A stretch of DNA of 64,000 nucleotides from Hyphomicrobiales bacterium. Its GTDB lineage: Bacteria > Pseudomonadota > Alphaproteobacteria > Rhizobiales > Rhizobiaceae. Below the pieces are notes generated by a model that made no database searches, was not told the origin of the DNA, and saw nothing but the letters and a program-made list of their open reading frames with translations. Positions 1 through 8,593 of the stretch are shown in pieces (within the stretch, counting starts at the first letter, position 1; every line of letters starts with the position of its first letter). Both the position numbers and the translations under genes were made by a program. Location: positions 1 to 64,000 of the forward strand of contig UBYX01000006.1 in NCBI GenBank assembly GCA_900469955.1. The letters are read 5' to 3'.

Positions 1-56
1 GGGCCATTCGTTGCGCTCACAGTGAAACCCTTCGGCCGAGCGGTAGCCGCCCTGTC

Positions 57-432
57 CTAGCTCGTTCGCCAGTTCTCCTGACGCGTCTTCACCCGTTGCC
101 AGAGGGCATCGTCGACAATTCTAAGCGACGGCACCTCCTGCACGACATGGTGCTCGGCCGCATTCTCCCGTGAGACCCGACGTTCTGTCGCGGGATTTTT
201 CCGATAGGCGATTGAAGACAATCCGCCCGATATAGGCCTGGTTGTTCAGAATGCCGCTGCCGCGTTTTCGACGACCACGAATTGCGGTCCCTTGCCAAGG
301 TCGGCCGCGCGGACCGGGTACACCTCAAGCATTGAGTTCTTCTGCGATCCTGACAGGGCTCTTGCCGTTCGCGTATCGCTCAAAAATCCAGACGATGGTT
401 GCCGCCTCATCAATGTCGATCGAACACAGACC
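57..432 (-). pseudogene. Decayed C-terminal part of a serine site-specific recombinase
   Basis: Read on the minus strand, this stretch carries the typical mid/C-terminal sequence of large serine recombinases (resolvase/invertase superfamily). DEAATIVWIFERYANGKSPV and RIAEELN are followed by GVPGPRGRPWQGTAIRG, then GILNNQAYIGRIVFNR, then VVQEVPSLRIVDDALWQRVK. An in-frame TGA interrupts it after EELNA, and a frameshift separates the NNQAYIGRIVFNR segment from the VPSLRIVDDALWQRV segment, which ends at TAG (57-59). No N-terminal catalytic serine domain is present in the window upstream (towards 430-470), where the dpp-type operon ends. Its function must be lost. It is a scar of mobile-element activity at this locus. 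Frames and stops are seen directly; family membership rests on known family sequence patterns. Confidence 0.8.
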
Positions 433-471
433 GGGCAAGGGCTGTCTCTACTCCTTAGCAAACAACTCTCT

Positions 472-1443
472 TTATACCGCGCTATCTGTGTGATGACAGG
501 CGGTAAGCAGGCCGGGCGCTGATGTTCTCTCAATCAAGCTCGGCTCGTGTTCTGCGCAGATGGCGGTTGCCTTCCAGCACCGGGTGCGAAACCGGCAGCC
601 GCTCGGAGGGTTTGCCGGGCTAGGCAGTTCGCCCTGCAGGACGATGCGCTTTCGCGAGCCTCGCAGCCTTGGGTCCGGTGTCGGGACGGATGAGAGCAGA
701 GCCTGTGTGTAAGGATGGGCCGGTGCACTGAATATCGCGTCCTTCGGGCCTGTTTCGATGATCTTACCGAGATACATGACCATCACCCGGTCGGATACGT
801 GGCGCACGACGGCTAAATCGTGGGCGACGAACAGCATCGCCAGTTTTCGTTCGCGCCGCAATTTCGCAAGGAGGTTCACCACCTGTGCCTGAACCGAAAC
901 ATCGAGCGCGGAGACCGGTTCGTCGCAGACAAGCAACGTAGGATTGAGTGCAAGGGCTCGGGCAATGCCGAGGCGTTGTCGCTGTCCGCCTGAAAACTCT
1001 GAAGGGTAGCGCTCGGCATGTTCGGCCCGCAGGCCGACGGATTCCAGAAGGTTGATGGTCTCGTCGCGCCAATGGGATTTGGGCACAACATCCGGGTGAA
1101 GCGCCCAGGGCTCTGAGATCAGGCGATCAACCCGCATGCGGGGATTGAGCGATTGGTACGGATCCTGGAACACGACCTGCATCTTCCGGCGCAGCGCATG
1201 AAGCTGCTTTCCGCTCGCGGTCGTTATGTCCACGTCATCGAGTAGCGCGCGGCCGCTCGTGGCTGGTCCAAGTCTTAACAGCGTCCGCACCAGCGATGTC
1301 TTGCCGCAGCCGCTCTCTCCGACGAGGCCCAGCGTTTCACCGCGGGCGATCTCGAAGCTGACATCCTCGACGGCGCGAACCGGAGCCTGTGCATTGCCGA
1401 AATGACGGGAGAGATTTTCGACCTTGAGAAGCGGCTTGTTCAT
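472..1443 (-). CDS. Peptide/nickel-type ABC transporter ATP-binding protein (DppF/OppF-like)
   Basis: One of two ATPases of a five-gene Dpp/Opp-type importer. It would hydrolyse ATP at the inner face of the cytoplasmic membrane to drive uptake. The protein (323 aa) shows Walker A GESGCGKTSL, Q-loop VFQDPYQSLNP, signature SGGQRQRLGIARAL and Walker B LLVCDEPVSALD. It ends with the oligopeptide_HPY extension (HPYTQALLSSVP and the CRFRTRC cysteine segment) typical of this family. I chose the ATG at 1443, which overlaps the preceding gene's stop as ATGA, over an ATG eight codons upstream inside that gene. It is the last gene of the operon. Substrate cannot be told from sequence. Confidence 0.93.
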   Translation of the reverse strand: MNKPLLKVENLSRHFGNAQAPVRAVEDVSFEIARGETLGLVGESGCGKTSLVRTLLRLGPATSGRALLDDVDITTASGKQLHALRRKMQVVFQDPYQSLNPRMRVDRLISEPWALHPDVVPKSHWRDETINLLESVGLRAEHAERYPSEFSGGQRQRLGIARALALNPTLLVCDEPVSALDVSVQAQVVNLLAKLRRERKLAMLFVAHDLAVVRHVSDRVMVMYLGKIIETGPKDAIFSAPAHPYTQALLSSVPTPDPRLRGSRKRIVLQGELPSPANPPSGCRFRTRCWKATAICAEHEPSLIERTSAPGLLTACHHTDSAV

Positions 1444-2411
1444 GCGGGCACAACCGGAAAATGGCACGCGACCTGCCGGCCGGGACCCATGGATTGAAGG
1501 GCGGGAACGGTTTTGGCGCAGATATCCGCCGATCTGGAACAGCGTGTCCTGAAGGCGCAGCCGGAGGGCAGGTCGGCCGGATTGGGAGCCGAGCCCGGGA
1601 TCGGCAGGAGCTCAGTCTCATCGCTGTCCATGCGCGGCTGCGACGCCAACAATCCGTTGCTGTAGGGATGACGCGGGTCTTCAAAGAGTTCGACGACGTC
1701 AGCCGTTTCGACGATGCGGCCGGCATACATGACGGCAACGCGATCGGCGAGTTCGGCAACGACGCCAAGATCATGAGTGATGAAAATCATGCTGGCATCG
1801 CTTCGCTTGCGCACGCGGTCTAGAAGATCGACGATTTGCGCCTGAATGGTCACGTCGAGCGCCGTTGTGGGCTCGTCCGCGATGATGATGTCGGGCTCGA
1901 GCGCCACCGCCATGGCAATCATGATCCGCTGGCGCATGCCACCGGAAAATTCGTGCGGATATTGCTTGGCGCGTCGGCCCGGGTCCGGAATGCCGACCGC
2001 CGTCAGCAAGTCCAGAACTGCCTGGTTTATGCCCCCCGCTGGCGTGCGGCCGTGGATCCGGAACGTTTCGGCGATCTGCCATCCAACGGGATAGACGGGA
2101 TTAAGGGCGGCAAGCGCATCCTGGAAGATCAGGGCAATGCGGCTACCGCAGAGGTCCCGGCGTTCGTTTTGGGGAAGCGGGAGAATGTCGGTGCCATCGA
2201 AATGGATGGTGCCTTCGTTGATCGCACCGGGCGGATCGGTAATGAGATCCATGATCGCCGCGGCCGTCACGGATTTTCCTGAGCCGCTTTCGCCAAGCAG
2301 CGCCAGCACTTCGCCGCGCTCCAGCGAGAAAGAGACACCGTTGAGAGCGAGGATACGCCCCGCCGCAGTATCGAAGCTGACCTGAAGGTTCTTGATTTCC
2401 AGAAGCGCCAT
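1440..2411 (-). CDS. Peptide/nickel-type ABC transporter ATP-binding protein (DppD/OppD-like)
   Basis: Second ATPase of the importer, 323 aa. Walker A is GESGSGKSVTAAAIM, Q-loop is LIFQDALAALNP, signature is SGGMRQRIMIAMA and Walker B is IIIADEPTTALDVT. The C-terminal oligopeptide_HPY extension (HPYSNGLLASQP, then CAFRTRCSRSADIC) is complete. The start ATG at 2411 overlaps the stop of the upstream permease gene by one base (TAATG). Starting further upstream would translate the permease gene out of frame. It should pair with the product of 472-1443 as an ATPase heterodimer. Family is certain; transported substrate is inference only. Confidence 0.93.
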   Translation of the reverse strand: MALLEIKNLQVSFDTAAGRILALNGVSFSLERGEVLALLGESGSGKSVTAAAIMDLITDPPGAINEGTIHFDGTDILPLPQNERRDLCGSRIALIFQDALAALNPVYPVGWQIAETFRIHGRTPAGGINQAVLDLLTAVGIPDPGRRAKQYPHEFSGGMRQRIMIAMAVALEPDIIIADEPTTALDVTIQAQIVDLLDRVRKRSDASMIFITHDLGVVAELADRVAVMYAGRIVETADVVELFEDPRHPYSNGLLASQPRMDSDETELLPIPGSAPNPADLPSGCAFRTRCSRSADICAKTVPALQSMGPGRQVACHFPVVPA

Positions 2412-3328
2412 TATCGTCTCCGACTCACCAGACGCCAATGCTGCGAGGGGTCGTTGACGATCCGGAACCAGTTGGCGAGCAGATTGAAGGACATGGTGGT
2501 AAGCATGACGGCGAGACCGGGAAAGAAGCCGAGCCACCAGGCGGTGGAGAGATACCCCTGACCCTGCGCCACCATCAGGCCCCAGCTCACCGCCGGCGGC
2601 TGGATGCCGAGGCCGAGATAGCTGAGGCCGGATTCGAACAGCATGACCATGGCAAGATTGACGGAGGCCAGCGTCAGCATGGTCGGCGCAACGCTCGGGA
2701 GGATATGCATCCGCAGAATCCACAGCGATCCGCCGCCAAACACCCTGGCCGCATCGACGAACAGGCGCTCGCGAGCCTCCAGCGTTTCGGCTCGGGCCAC
2801 GCGGATATAGGCCGGCATGCGCGTGATCGCGAGAACCAAGATGAGATTGAGCACACTCGGTCCGAACAGGTAGAGGCCGAACAGCGCAACGAGCAGAGTC
2901 GGAAAGCCGAGGATGATATCGGAAATGCGCATGATGACATTGCCGATGAACCCACCGAAATAGCCGGCGATGACGCCAAGCAGTGTGCCGCCAACAAGGC
3001 TGGTCAGCACGGTAACAAGGGCAATGCCGATCGTCGTCGAGGCCGCCTGTATCAAGCGCACGAGAAGAGGACGGCCGAGTGCATCGGCGCCAAGCCAGAG
3101 TGTCCAGATTTGGCTGAAGTCGAATGGCGGCAGATTGCGCGCCTTCAGCGAAATGCGATGCTCTCCCAGGAGTGAAAAGACATCCGCCACAATGGCGAGG
3201 ACCACGATCAGCAGCCATATCGTCGCGGCGACCGCCATGGGGTCACCGCGCAGGGCGCGGAGGAACCACGCGAAGCGTCCGTTTGCCGCCTCGCGTTCGT
3301 TGAGCAATTCTGAGGCCGTTTCGGTCAT
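2411..3328 (-). CDS. ABC transporter permease (DppC/OppC-like)
   Basis: Inner-membrane permease of the peptide-type importer, 305 aa. An N-terminal cytoplasmic OppC-type tail (NGRFAWFLRALRGDPMAVAA) is followed by the first membrane segment (IWLLIVVLAIVADVFSLL), a periplasmic loop (PFDFSQIWTLWLGADALGRPL) and about five further hydrophobic helices. The EAA-type coupling loop with VRAETLEARERLFVDAARVFG-like sequence contacts the ATPases. ATGA overlap with the upstream DppB-like gene (3325-3328) and TAATG overlap with the downstream ATPase indicate translational coupling. Confidence 0.92.
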   Translation of the reverse strand: MTETASELLNEREAANGRFAWFLRALRGDPMAVAATIWLLIVVLAIVADVFSLLGEHRISLKARNLPPFDFSQIWTLWLGADALGRPLLVRLIQAASTTIGIALVTVLTSLVGGTLLGVIAGYFGGFIGNVIMRISDIILGFPTLLVALFGLYLFGPSVLNLILVLAITRMPAYIRVARAETLEARERLFVDAARVFGGGSLWILRMHILPSVAPTMLTLASVNLAMVMLFESGLSYLGLGIQPPAVSWGLMVAQGQGYLSTAWWLGFFPGLAVMLTTMSFNLLANWFRIVNDPSQHWRLVSRRR

Positions 3329-4245
3329 TCCACCCTCACGCGCGGGTCGATCGACGCGTAGAGCATGTCGACGAGAATATTGATGATAAAGATCACGACG
3401 GCGACGGCGAAGATCGATGCCTGCACGATAGCAAAGTCACGCTTGAGAATACCGTCGATCAGCAGCTTGCCGATACCGGGAAAGCCGAAAACGACTTCGA
3501 CCACACCGCCGCCACCGGCAAATTGCGCGGCCAGATCGCCGGTTACGGTAACCGCGGGCAGGAGTGCGTTTCGCAGCGCATGCACGAAGATCACCCGCTT
3601 GCTGCGGGCACCCTTGGCGCGGGCGGTGCGAACGAAGGTCGCGTTCAGTGCCTCGATCATCGATCCCCGCACGATCTGAACCAGAGTTCCGAACGGCCGG
3701 GCGAAAAGACAGGCAATCGGGAGGACCCAATAGACAGGACCGCCGAAGCCGGATGTCGGCAGCAGGCGGAAAGTGACGGCAAAGAGCAGCACGCCCATCA
3801 GACCGAGCCAGAAATCCGGAACGCTGGCAGCAGCTTGGGACAGCACATTGATGCCGCGATCGATCCAGCCGCCGGCGTTGACGGCGGCGATCGAGCCGGC
3901 AACGATTGCCGCAAGGAAGGCAAGCGTCAAGGCAATGGCGCCGAGCGCAAGCGTGTTCGGCAAGGCTTCGAGAACCACGTCCATTGCCGGCCGGTTGTGC
4001 CAGAGGGACATGCCGAAATCGAGGCGGAGCATGTCTCCGGCCCAGTCGAGGAACTGGGCCAGAAGGGATCGATCGAGCCCGAGGCGCACCCGCATGGCCT
4101 CACGTGCCGCATCGGACGCATCGACCGGCAGATAGAGGTTCACGGGATCTCCGGTGAGCCGCACCAGGATGAAAGCGGAGGTCATCAACGCCGCAAGCGC
4201 AAGCGCGGCGAAGATTATCCGTCTAACGAAATAGGCGAGTGACAT
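3325..4245 (-). CDS. ABC transporter permease (DppB/OppB-like)
   Basis: First permease of the importer, 306 aa. The N-terminal helix (YFVRRIIFAALALAALMTSA) and the following GDPVNLYLP loop are typical of DppB-type proteins. So are the conserved RLGLDRSLLAQFLDW segment and the EAA loop ARAKGARSKRVIFVHALRNA near residues 205-225. It forms a heterodimer with the DppC-like permease. It lies 32 bp downstream of the substrate-binding-protein gene and overlaps the next gene by ATGA. Expression is presumably driven from the 5805-6013 intergenic region. Confidence 0.92.
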   Translation of the reverse strand: MSLAYFVRRIIFAALALAALMTSAFILVRLTGDPVNLYLPVDASDAAREAMRVRLGLDRSLLAQFLDWAGDMLRLDFGMSLWHNRPAMDVVLEALPNTLALGAIALTLAFLAAIVAGSIAAVNAGGWIDRGINVLSQAAASVPDFWLGLMGVLLFAVTFRLLPTSGFGGPVYWVLPIACLFARPFGTLVQIVRGSMIEALNATFVRTARAKGARSKRVIFVHALRNALLPAVTVTGDLAAQFAGGGGVVEVVFGFPGIGKLLIDGILKRDFAIVQASIFAVAVVIFIINILVDMLYASIDPRVRVE

Positions 4246-4277
4246 CCATTCTCCTCGGGTACCGAGCGGAGGAAGGA

Positions 4278-5804
4278 TCAGCGATAGCTGATCGTCTTCA
4301 ACTTGATCTCGTTACCGGCCTGAACATCGGGGACATAGTTCACATCCGGTGCGACACGCGCGATCGTCACCATATGGAACAGCGGCACGATGTTGATCGC
4401 GTCGACGGCGACATATTTGAACGCGTCCTGGAACAGGCGCTTGCGTTCATCGCCGGTTGCCTTGGACGCATCGGAGATCAATGTATCAAGCTTCGGGTCG
4501 GCGATCGACGATGTATTGCCATCGCTGGTAAAGCGGTTTGGAAGCGTGAAGACTGCGTCGCCTTCGGTATTGTCGATCTGTGTCTGCAGGATAGACGGCT
4601 GGCGGCCGGCATCCCACGGCTTCAGGAGTTTCTTCAGCCAGGGGCTGGTTTCCAGCATTTCGAGACGAACATTGAATCCGGCGTCAGCAAGCATCGCCTG
4701 GATCGCCTCGAGGCTTTCGGATGAATTCGGATAGATGCCGATGCGTCCATAGATGACGATTTCCGTATCGACCGGGACGCCATCGGCGCGGGCTGCGTCC
4801 AGCAGGCTGCGGGCTTTTTCCGGATCGTAGGTCCAGACCGGGATATCGGGGTTGTAGCCGAAGACCGAGGGCAGGACGACCTGCATCGCCTTCTGGGCCT
4901 GAGCATGGAAGATCGTACCGATCAGCCCGTCACGATCGATTGCAAGGTTCAGCGCCTCGCGGACGCGCTTGTCGTTGAGGGGCGCAACCTCCTGATCGAT
5001 CCGCAGCAGGGAGGTTTCGGCATTGGGGAATGCGTGGTCGTTTGCCGTCGTGCCGTCCTGCGGCGCGATCTCGTAGGCGATCTGGGCCTCACCGGTATCG
5101 ACCATGGCCGCACGAACCGCCGATTCCGCGCGCCAGAGAACAGTCGCTGTCTGGATGACAGGCTTGTCGCTCCAGTATTTGTCGAAAGCCGTCAGCGTGA
5201 TCGACTGGCCTGGCCTCCAGGCCGTGAGCTTGTAGGGGCCGGTACCGATCGGTTCACGCGACTTGGCGTCGGCGGGCGTGGCGGGCGATCCGATATCGAG
5301 AGCGGCGAGCTTGTTGGGCAGAATGGGCTCGACGATATCCGTGCGAATGACAAGTGTCTTCGCATCCACGATCTCCGGGGTCAGAACGAGGCTTTTCAGC
5401 GTGGTCAGGCCGACTTCGCAGGCGAGCGCGGGATCCTGAGCGCGCTTCAGGGCTGCGGCAACGGCGGCTGCATCGAAGGCCTTACCGTCATGGAAGGTCA
5501 CCCCTTCGCGCAACGTGAATTTCCAGGTCAGGTTATCGACCTGTTCCCAGGCGGTGGCGAGGCTTGGTTCGACCGAACCATCTTTCGGGCTGAGGTTGAC
5601 GAGTGTTTCGGTGATGTTGTTGCGCAGGACGCGGGCATTGCCGGAAAGATCCGTGTCGCAGGGATCAAGGGACTTCGGCTCGTCTGTCACGACGACCGTC
5701 AAAGCATCCGGGGCGGCAGCATGGCCCGGAATGACCACGCTGGCGGCCAGCGAAAGTGCAAGAAGGCCGATTTTTGTCGATCTGCCGATGGAAATGGTTG
5801 TCAC
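4278..5804 (-). CDS. ABC transporter substrate-binding protein (SBP family 5, DppA/OppA-like)
   Basis: Periplasmic solute receptor of the importer, about 508 aa. It has a Sec signal peptide (positive TISIGRSTK, hydrophobic GLLALSLAASVVIPG, cleavage near AHAAA-like GHAAAPDA). The SBP_bac_5 pattern is clear: EPKSLDPCDTDL, then WKFTLREGVTFHDGK, then VREALNLAIDRDGLI. I chose the GTG at 5804 because GGAGGAG lies six to seven bases upstream. The ATG six codons earlier would put that ribosome-binding site inside the gene. It is the first gene of the operon and divergent from the IclR gene. Ligand (peptide, opine, sugar acid or other) is unknown. Confidence 0.92.
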   Translation of the reverse strand: MTTISIGRSTKIGLLALSLAASVVIPGHAAAPDALTVVVTDEPKSLDPCDTDLSGNARVLRNNITETLVNLSPKDGSVEPSLATAWEQVDNLTWKFTLREGVTFHDGKAFDAAAVAAALKRAQDPALACEVGLTTLKSLVLTPEIVDAKTLVIRTDIVEPILPNKLAALDIGSPATPADAKSREPIGTGPYKLTAWRPGQSITLTAFDKYWSDKPVIQTATVLWRAESAVRAAMVDTGEAQIAYEIAPQDGTTANDHAFPNAETSLLRIDQEVAPLNDKRVREALNLAIDRDGLIGTIFHAQAQKAMQVVLPSVFGYNPDIPVWTYDPEKARSLLDAARADGVPVDTEIVIYGRIGIYPNSSESLEAIQAMLADAGFNVRLEMLETSPWLKKLLKPWDAGRQPSILQTQIDNTEGDAVFTLPNRFTSDGNTSSIADPKLDTLISDASKATGDERKRLFQDAFKYVAVDAINIVPLFHMVTIARVAPDVNYVPDVQAGNEIKLKTISYR

Positions 5805-5928
5805 GATATCCTCCTCCCGCAAGGCGTCCGCCGTTGCTTTGTTGTATTAGTTGACCTCGCCGTCAAAGCTGCTGGTTCTGTGGCATGGGCTGCGCCGAGC
5901 CGCTTTACTTCCTCCCGCAAGCGCGTAG

Positions 5929-5942
5929 TGTCATATTTGACA
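5929..5942. promoter_or_regulatory. Possible IclR operator between divergent dpp-type operon and IclR gene
   Basis: TGTCATATTTGACA is an inverted repeat (TGTCA, 4-bp spacer, TGACA) within the 209-bp divergent intergenic region. A half-match (AATGTCAAG) lies about 45 bp further right, nearer the IclR start. IclR regulators commonly bind such short palindromes in divergent promoters. The repeat is seen; binding is inferred. Confidence 0.4.
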
Positions 5943-6013
5943 TTCCCCGACCAAAAATGCGCATATAGACGGCAATGTCAAGTTAGATAATTCAAATAAG
6001 GAATAAGTAGTTC

Positions 6014-6799
6014 ATGAATGAACTCAAGCATGGTTCGCCAGTGGTTGAAAAAACAGCGCATCTCCTGGAGGCGATTGCGGATGCGCGCACTGGAATTTCC
6101 CTTGCTGCGCTGGTCGAGCAACTGGGTGTGCCGCGGTCTACGGTGTACCGGATCCTGAATTCATTGAGTGCGCATGGGCTCGTTGCACGTGTTAACGGCG
6201 GCTCGATTTACGAACTCGGGCCGAAATTTGTCGAGCTGGCGCGTCGGATTTCTCCTGGAGCTGACAAGGCGTTTCTGGTCGAAGCGGCAAAGCCGATCTT
6301 GACGGCTGCGGCCGACAGAGTCCTGGAATCCTTCAAGCTTGCTGCGCCGGAAGGCCATGAAATGATGACCATATTTGCTGCGCCAAGCCCTGGCGATTAT
6401 TCGCTTTTCATCAAAGTTGGCGGTCGTTCCCGCAAGCATGTCGGGGCGGGCGGAAAGCTTGCGCTCGCGTTTTCCGACTATAGCGAGGTCGAAGCCTATT
6501 GCGCTGCAGGTCTGGAGAGGCGCACCCCCTACACCATCACTGATCCGGACGCGCTGAAGGAGGCGCTCGCCGATATCCGGCGCAACGGATATGCGGAGGA
6601 TAACCAGGAATCCAATCTGGGTGTACGGGCAATCGCGACGCCGGTGTTTGATTCCGGCAGTCAGCTTGTTGCGACCGTCAGCGTTCCCTTCATCGGCGAG
6701 GCCACGCCGGATCGGGCGCGGTCGATCCGGCGTGAAGCGCTGGATTGTTCCGCCCTTCTCACCAAGGCGATCGATGGCAGGCATCCTTTGTTCAAATAA
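6014..6799 (+). CDS. IclR family transcriptional regulator
   Basis: 261-aa DNA-binding regulator. The N-terminal winged helix-turn-helix (VVEKTAHLLEAIADARTGIS, VEQLGVPRSTVYRILNSLSA) is followed by the IclR effector-binding domain. Typical blocks there are VGGRSRKHVGAGGKLALAFS, DIRRNGYAEDNQESNLGVRA and FDSGSQLVATVSVPF. It is divergent from the five-gene ABC operon and followed in the same direction by an RraA-like gene, so it probably controls both in response to the transported compound or a breakdown product. Repressor versus activator mode cannot be read from the sequence. Confidence 0.93.
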   Translation: MNELKHGSPVVEKTAHLLEAIADARTGISLAALVEQLGVPRSTVYRILNSLSAHGLVARVNGGSIYELGPKFVELARRISPGADKAFLVEAAKPILTAAADRVLESFKLAAPEGHEMMTIFAAPSPGDYSLFIKVGGRSRKHVGAGGKLALAFSDYSEVEAYCAAGLERRTPYTITDPDALKEALADIRRNGYAEDNQESNLGVRAIATPVFDSGSQLVATVSVPFIGEATPDRARSIRREALDCSALLTKAIDGRHPLFK

Positions 6800-6824
6800 G
6801 AAATTATAATTTCTATATTGAACA
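6789..6824. promoter_or_regulatory. Nested inverted repeats between IclR and RraA-like genes
   Basis: TGTTCAA (6789-6795) and TTGAACA (6818-6824) flank a perfect 16-bp palindrome, AGAAATTATAATTTCT (6799-6814). The structure begins inside the last codons of the IclR gene and ends 50 bp before the next start. It could be an operator for the downstream gene or a weak transcript-end hairpin. The repeats are seen; the role is inferred. Confidence 0.4.
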
Positions 6825-6873
6825 TATTTGTTTTGCCTGTTAGTGCTCCTGCGACACGCAATGGAGGAGCTTC

Positions 6874-7596
6874 ATGACAACCCTGGATTCTTCGGTTCTG
6901 GCAAAGCTTGCAAGGACGAATTCCGCAAGCCTCAGCACGCTGCTTTTGAAGCGGGGGCTGCGCAACACGGCTATTCGAGGTGTGCGCCCGCTTTCAAATC
7001 TGGATAAGCCGATGATCGGGCCGGCGGTCACCGTGCGCTATATCCCCGCTCGTGAGGATATCGACGGCTCCACCTACAGTTCCGACCCTTCGAACCACCA
7101 GCGCAAGGCGATCGACACCATACCGGACGGCCATGTTCTGGTCTTCGATTGCCGGGCGCTTGCCGAGGTCGCGGGGATCGGCGCGATGCTTGCGCGCCGT
7201 CTCGTCTACCGCAATGCAGCCGGCATGGTTCTGGACGGGGGCGTGCGCGACACCGCGGATATCGCCTCTCTCGGTTTCCCAACCTATTGCCTCGGGCCGG
7301 CCGCGCCCGCCAACCTGGTTGCGCATCATGCGTCCGACATGAACCAGCCGATCGCCTGCGGGGGCGTCGCCGTCTATCCGGGCGACATCATCTACGGTGA
7401 CAGCGAAGCCGTCATCGTTATCCCACGGGAATATGTCGATGAGATCGCCGATGAAGCCGTTGCTATGGAGGAGCAGGAGGAGTTCCTGAAGACGGAAATT
7501 GAAGCCGGACGTTCGACGCTCGGTGTTTATCCGCCGAATGAAGAAACACTTGCCCGTTATGCGGAATGGCGCAAAGCGCGGAGAGCCGCAGGCTGA
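6874..7596 (+). CDS. RraA-like / 4-hydroxy-4-methyl-2-oxoglutarate aldolase family protein
   Basis: 240-aa member of the RraA fold, which in catabolic contexts usually acts as a divalent-metal-dependent aldolase or oxaloacetate decarboxylase rather than an RNase E inhibitor. Visible family features are IGPAVTVRYIP, GHVLVFDCRALAEVAGIGAM and the core MVLDGGVRDTADI, where Arg-Asp are the catalytic/metal-site residues. The C-terminal segment is GVAVYPGDIIYGDSEAVIVIP. A GGAGG-type site (atggaggagcttc) precedes the ATG. Its position after IclR and opposite the ABC importer suggests it degrades an imported acid. Confidence 0.85.
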   Translation: MTTLDSSVLAKLARTNSASLSTLLLKRGLRNTAIRGVRPLSNLDKPMIGPAVTVRYIPAREDIDGSTYSSDPSNHQRKAIDTIPDGHVLVFDCRALAEVAGIGAMLARRLVYRNAAGMVLDGGVRDTADIASLGFPTYCLGPAAPANLVAHHASDMNQPIACGGVAVYPGDIIYGDSEAVIVIPREYVDEIADEAVAMEEQEEFLKTEIEAGRSTLGVYPPNEETLARYAEWRKARRAAG

Positions 7597-7614
7597 TTGT
7601 AGGAAGTCTGAGCG

Positions 7615-7632
7615 CCGGGCGATTTCGCCCGG
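7615..7632 (+). terminator. Hairpin terminator after the RraA-like gene
   Basis: CCGGGCGA (7615-7622), TT loop, TCGCCCGG (7625-7632): a perfect 8-bp G+C-rich stem, followed by GCTCGTTTTGG with a short T run. It lies 19 bp after the stop codon. Confidence 0.7.
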
Positions 7633-7702
7633 GCTCGTTTTGGTGATCGTCGTGAGGCGCTTCCTACCGCTATCCGAGAGGCTGCCAATGAGGGCCCAAG
7701 CT

Positions 7703-8053
7703 CTAAGTCGGATTTATTCGTCCCGTGCTAATGGTGGGTCGGCTTCGAGATCCAATTCGGTTTCCACCAGTTGGGCTAAGCCATTGATTCGCCATTTGAC
7801 GCACTAGTGATCGGCGCAATAGTAATTGGGGCTCAATCCATATTCCCTGACGGCCGATGGTGTGCATTCGGTCACCTTGGCGAGTCGATATTTCGATAAC
7901 GCTATCGTAGGTCTTGCAGTCTTGGCAAAGTAGCTTGGGCGCCAGGTCCTTGATGCGAGCCTCCGAGCCGTATTTTCGCTCAAGCGATTTCCTGCTCAGG
8001 CGCCCACGCCGACCACATTGGCACCGCGCGTTGAGGGTTTCCCAATCCTTCAA
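7703..8053 (-). CDS. Hypothetical protein with N-terminal Cys pairs
   Basis: Small protein (116 aa from a TTG at 8053) of unknown function. Four cysteines arranged as CQC (near residue 10) and CQDC (near residue 42) resemble a zinc-ribbon-like knuckle, with basic residues between them. Similar small CxC/CxxC proteins are common in rhizobial genomes. No ATG fits. The open frame continues upstream to a stop at about 8104, so the true start could lie elsewhere. It follows a cluster of three small genes on the same strand by about 50 bp and may share their transcript. Confidence 0.5.
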   Translation of the reverse strand: MKDWETLNARCQCGRRGRLSRKSLERKYGSEARIKDLAPKLLCQDCKTYDSVIEISTRQGDRMHTIGRQGIWIEPQLLLRRSLVRQMANQWLSPTGGNRIGSRSRPTISTGRINPT

Positions 8054-8101
8054 GTCTGCAAGGCGCTTCCCTAGCGCAATCTGATACTCTTTCTGTGTGA
8101 C

Positions 8102-8362
8102 TCAGCCTGCTCTTTCGCACCAGTCTTTGTGACTGAAATAGTAGGTTACTTTACAACGATCATAGAACCCCGACGTCGATCGCTCGCATCCAACAGCTAT
8201 TGCGAGATTTGCGAGCAGACTGGGCATGCTTGCATCTCCGTGTTCGGCTAGTAGATCCCCGCCGTCCAAATGGCGAAGAACCTCGCACCCTTCGCAGATC
8301 ACCGAAACCTTTTTGCCGACATAGTCCGACAGCGTGGCTGCCTGTTTTGCACCTACGCGCAT
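8102..8362 (-). CDS. Small hypothetical protein with Cys residues
   Basis: 86-aa protein with CEGCEVLRHLDGGDLLAEHGD and MPSLLANLAIAVGCERS. The CxxC motif and a second Cys pair at the end (CK...WCER) suggest metal binding. The start ATG overlaps the stop of the upstream small gene (TAATG at 8360-8364), so the two are translationally coupled. I do not recognise a named family. Confidence 0.65.
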   Translation of the reverse strand: MRVGAKQAATLSDYVGKKVSVICEGCEVLRHLDGGDLLAEHGDASMPSLLANLAIAVGCERSTSGFYDRCKVTYYFSHKDWCERAG

Positions 8363-8574
8363 TAGGGGCGCTCATATGTCGGCCGCCAGCCTCGGGTGAA
8401 TCCCTTACTGCTGGCCGCCTCTGCCAAGGCCAACTGGGTTCGTAGATGCCGATTGTCTTCAAGAAGGGTGGCAATCGCTGCTTTGGCATCTCCGTCGTGC
8501 CACGCAAGCTCTGCTTCCACCGCCCATCGGAGCTCGCCACCATCGATTAGTTGCGTTGCTGCTGTGCCTGCCAT
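8362..8574 (-). CDS. Small hypothetical protein
   Basis: 70-aa protein with a predicted helical core (GGELRWAVEAELAWHDGD, then AAIATLLEDNRHLRTQLALA), which may form a short coiled coil. AGGAAGGG precedes the ATG by about eight bases. It is coupled to the next small gene by a one-base TAATG overlap. Function unknown. Confidence 0.6.
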   Translation of the reverse strand: MAGTAATQLIDGGELRWAVEAELAWHDGDAKAAIATLLEDNRHLRTQLALAEAASSKGFTRGWRPTYERP

Positions 8575-8593
8575 CTTCCGATGCCCTTCCTGA

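Noticed and set aside
2438..3175. Long plus-strand open frames opposite the permease and substrate-binding genes (also 3523-4242, 4905-5990)
   Set aside because: Antisense shadows of G+C-rich genes with Gln/Glu/Arg-rich composition, no ribosome-binding site and no family.
2412..3218. Open frame running upstream from the DppD-like ATPase gene (longest form 592 codons)
   Set aside because: It is the same frame as the ATPase gene extended backwards through the permease gene. Arg/His-rich composition and no motifs; the real start is 2411.
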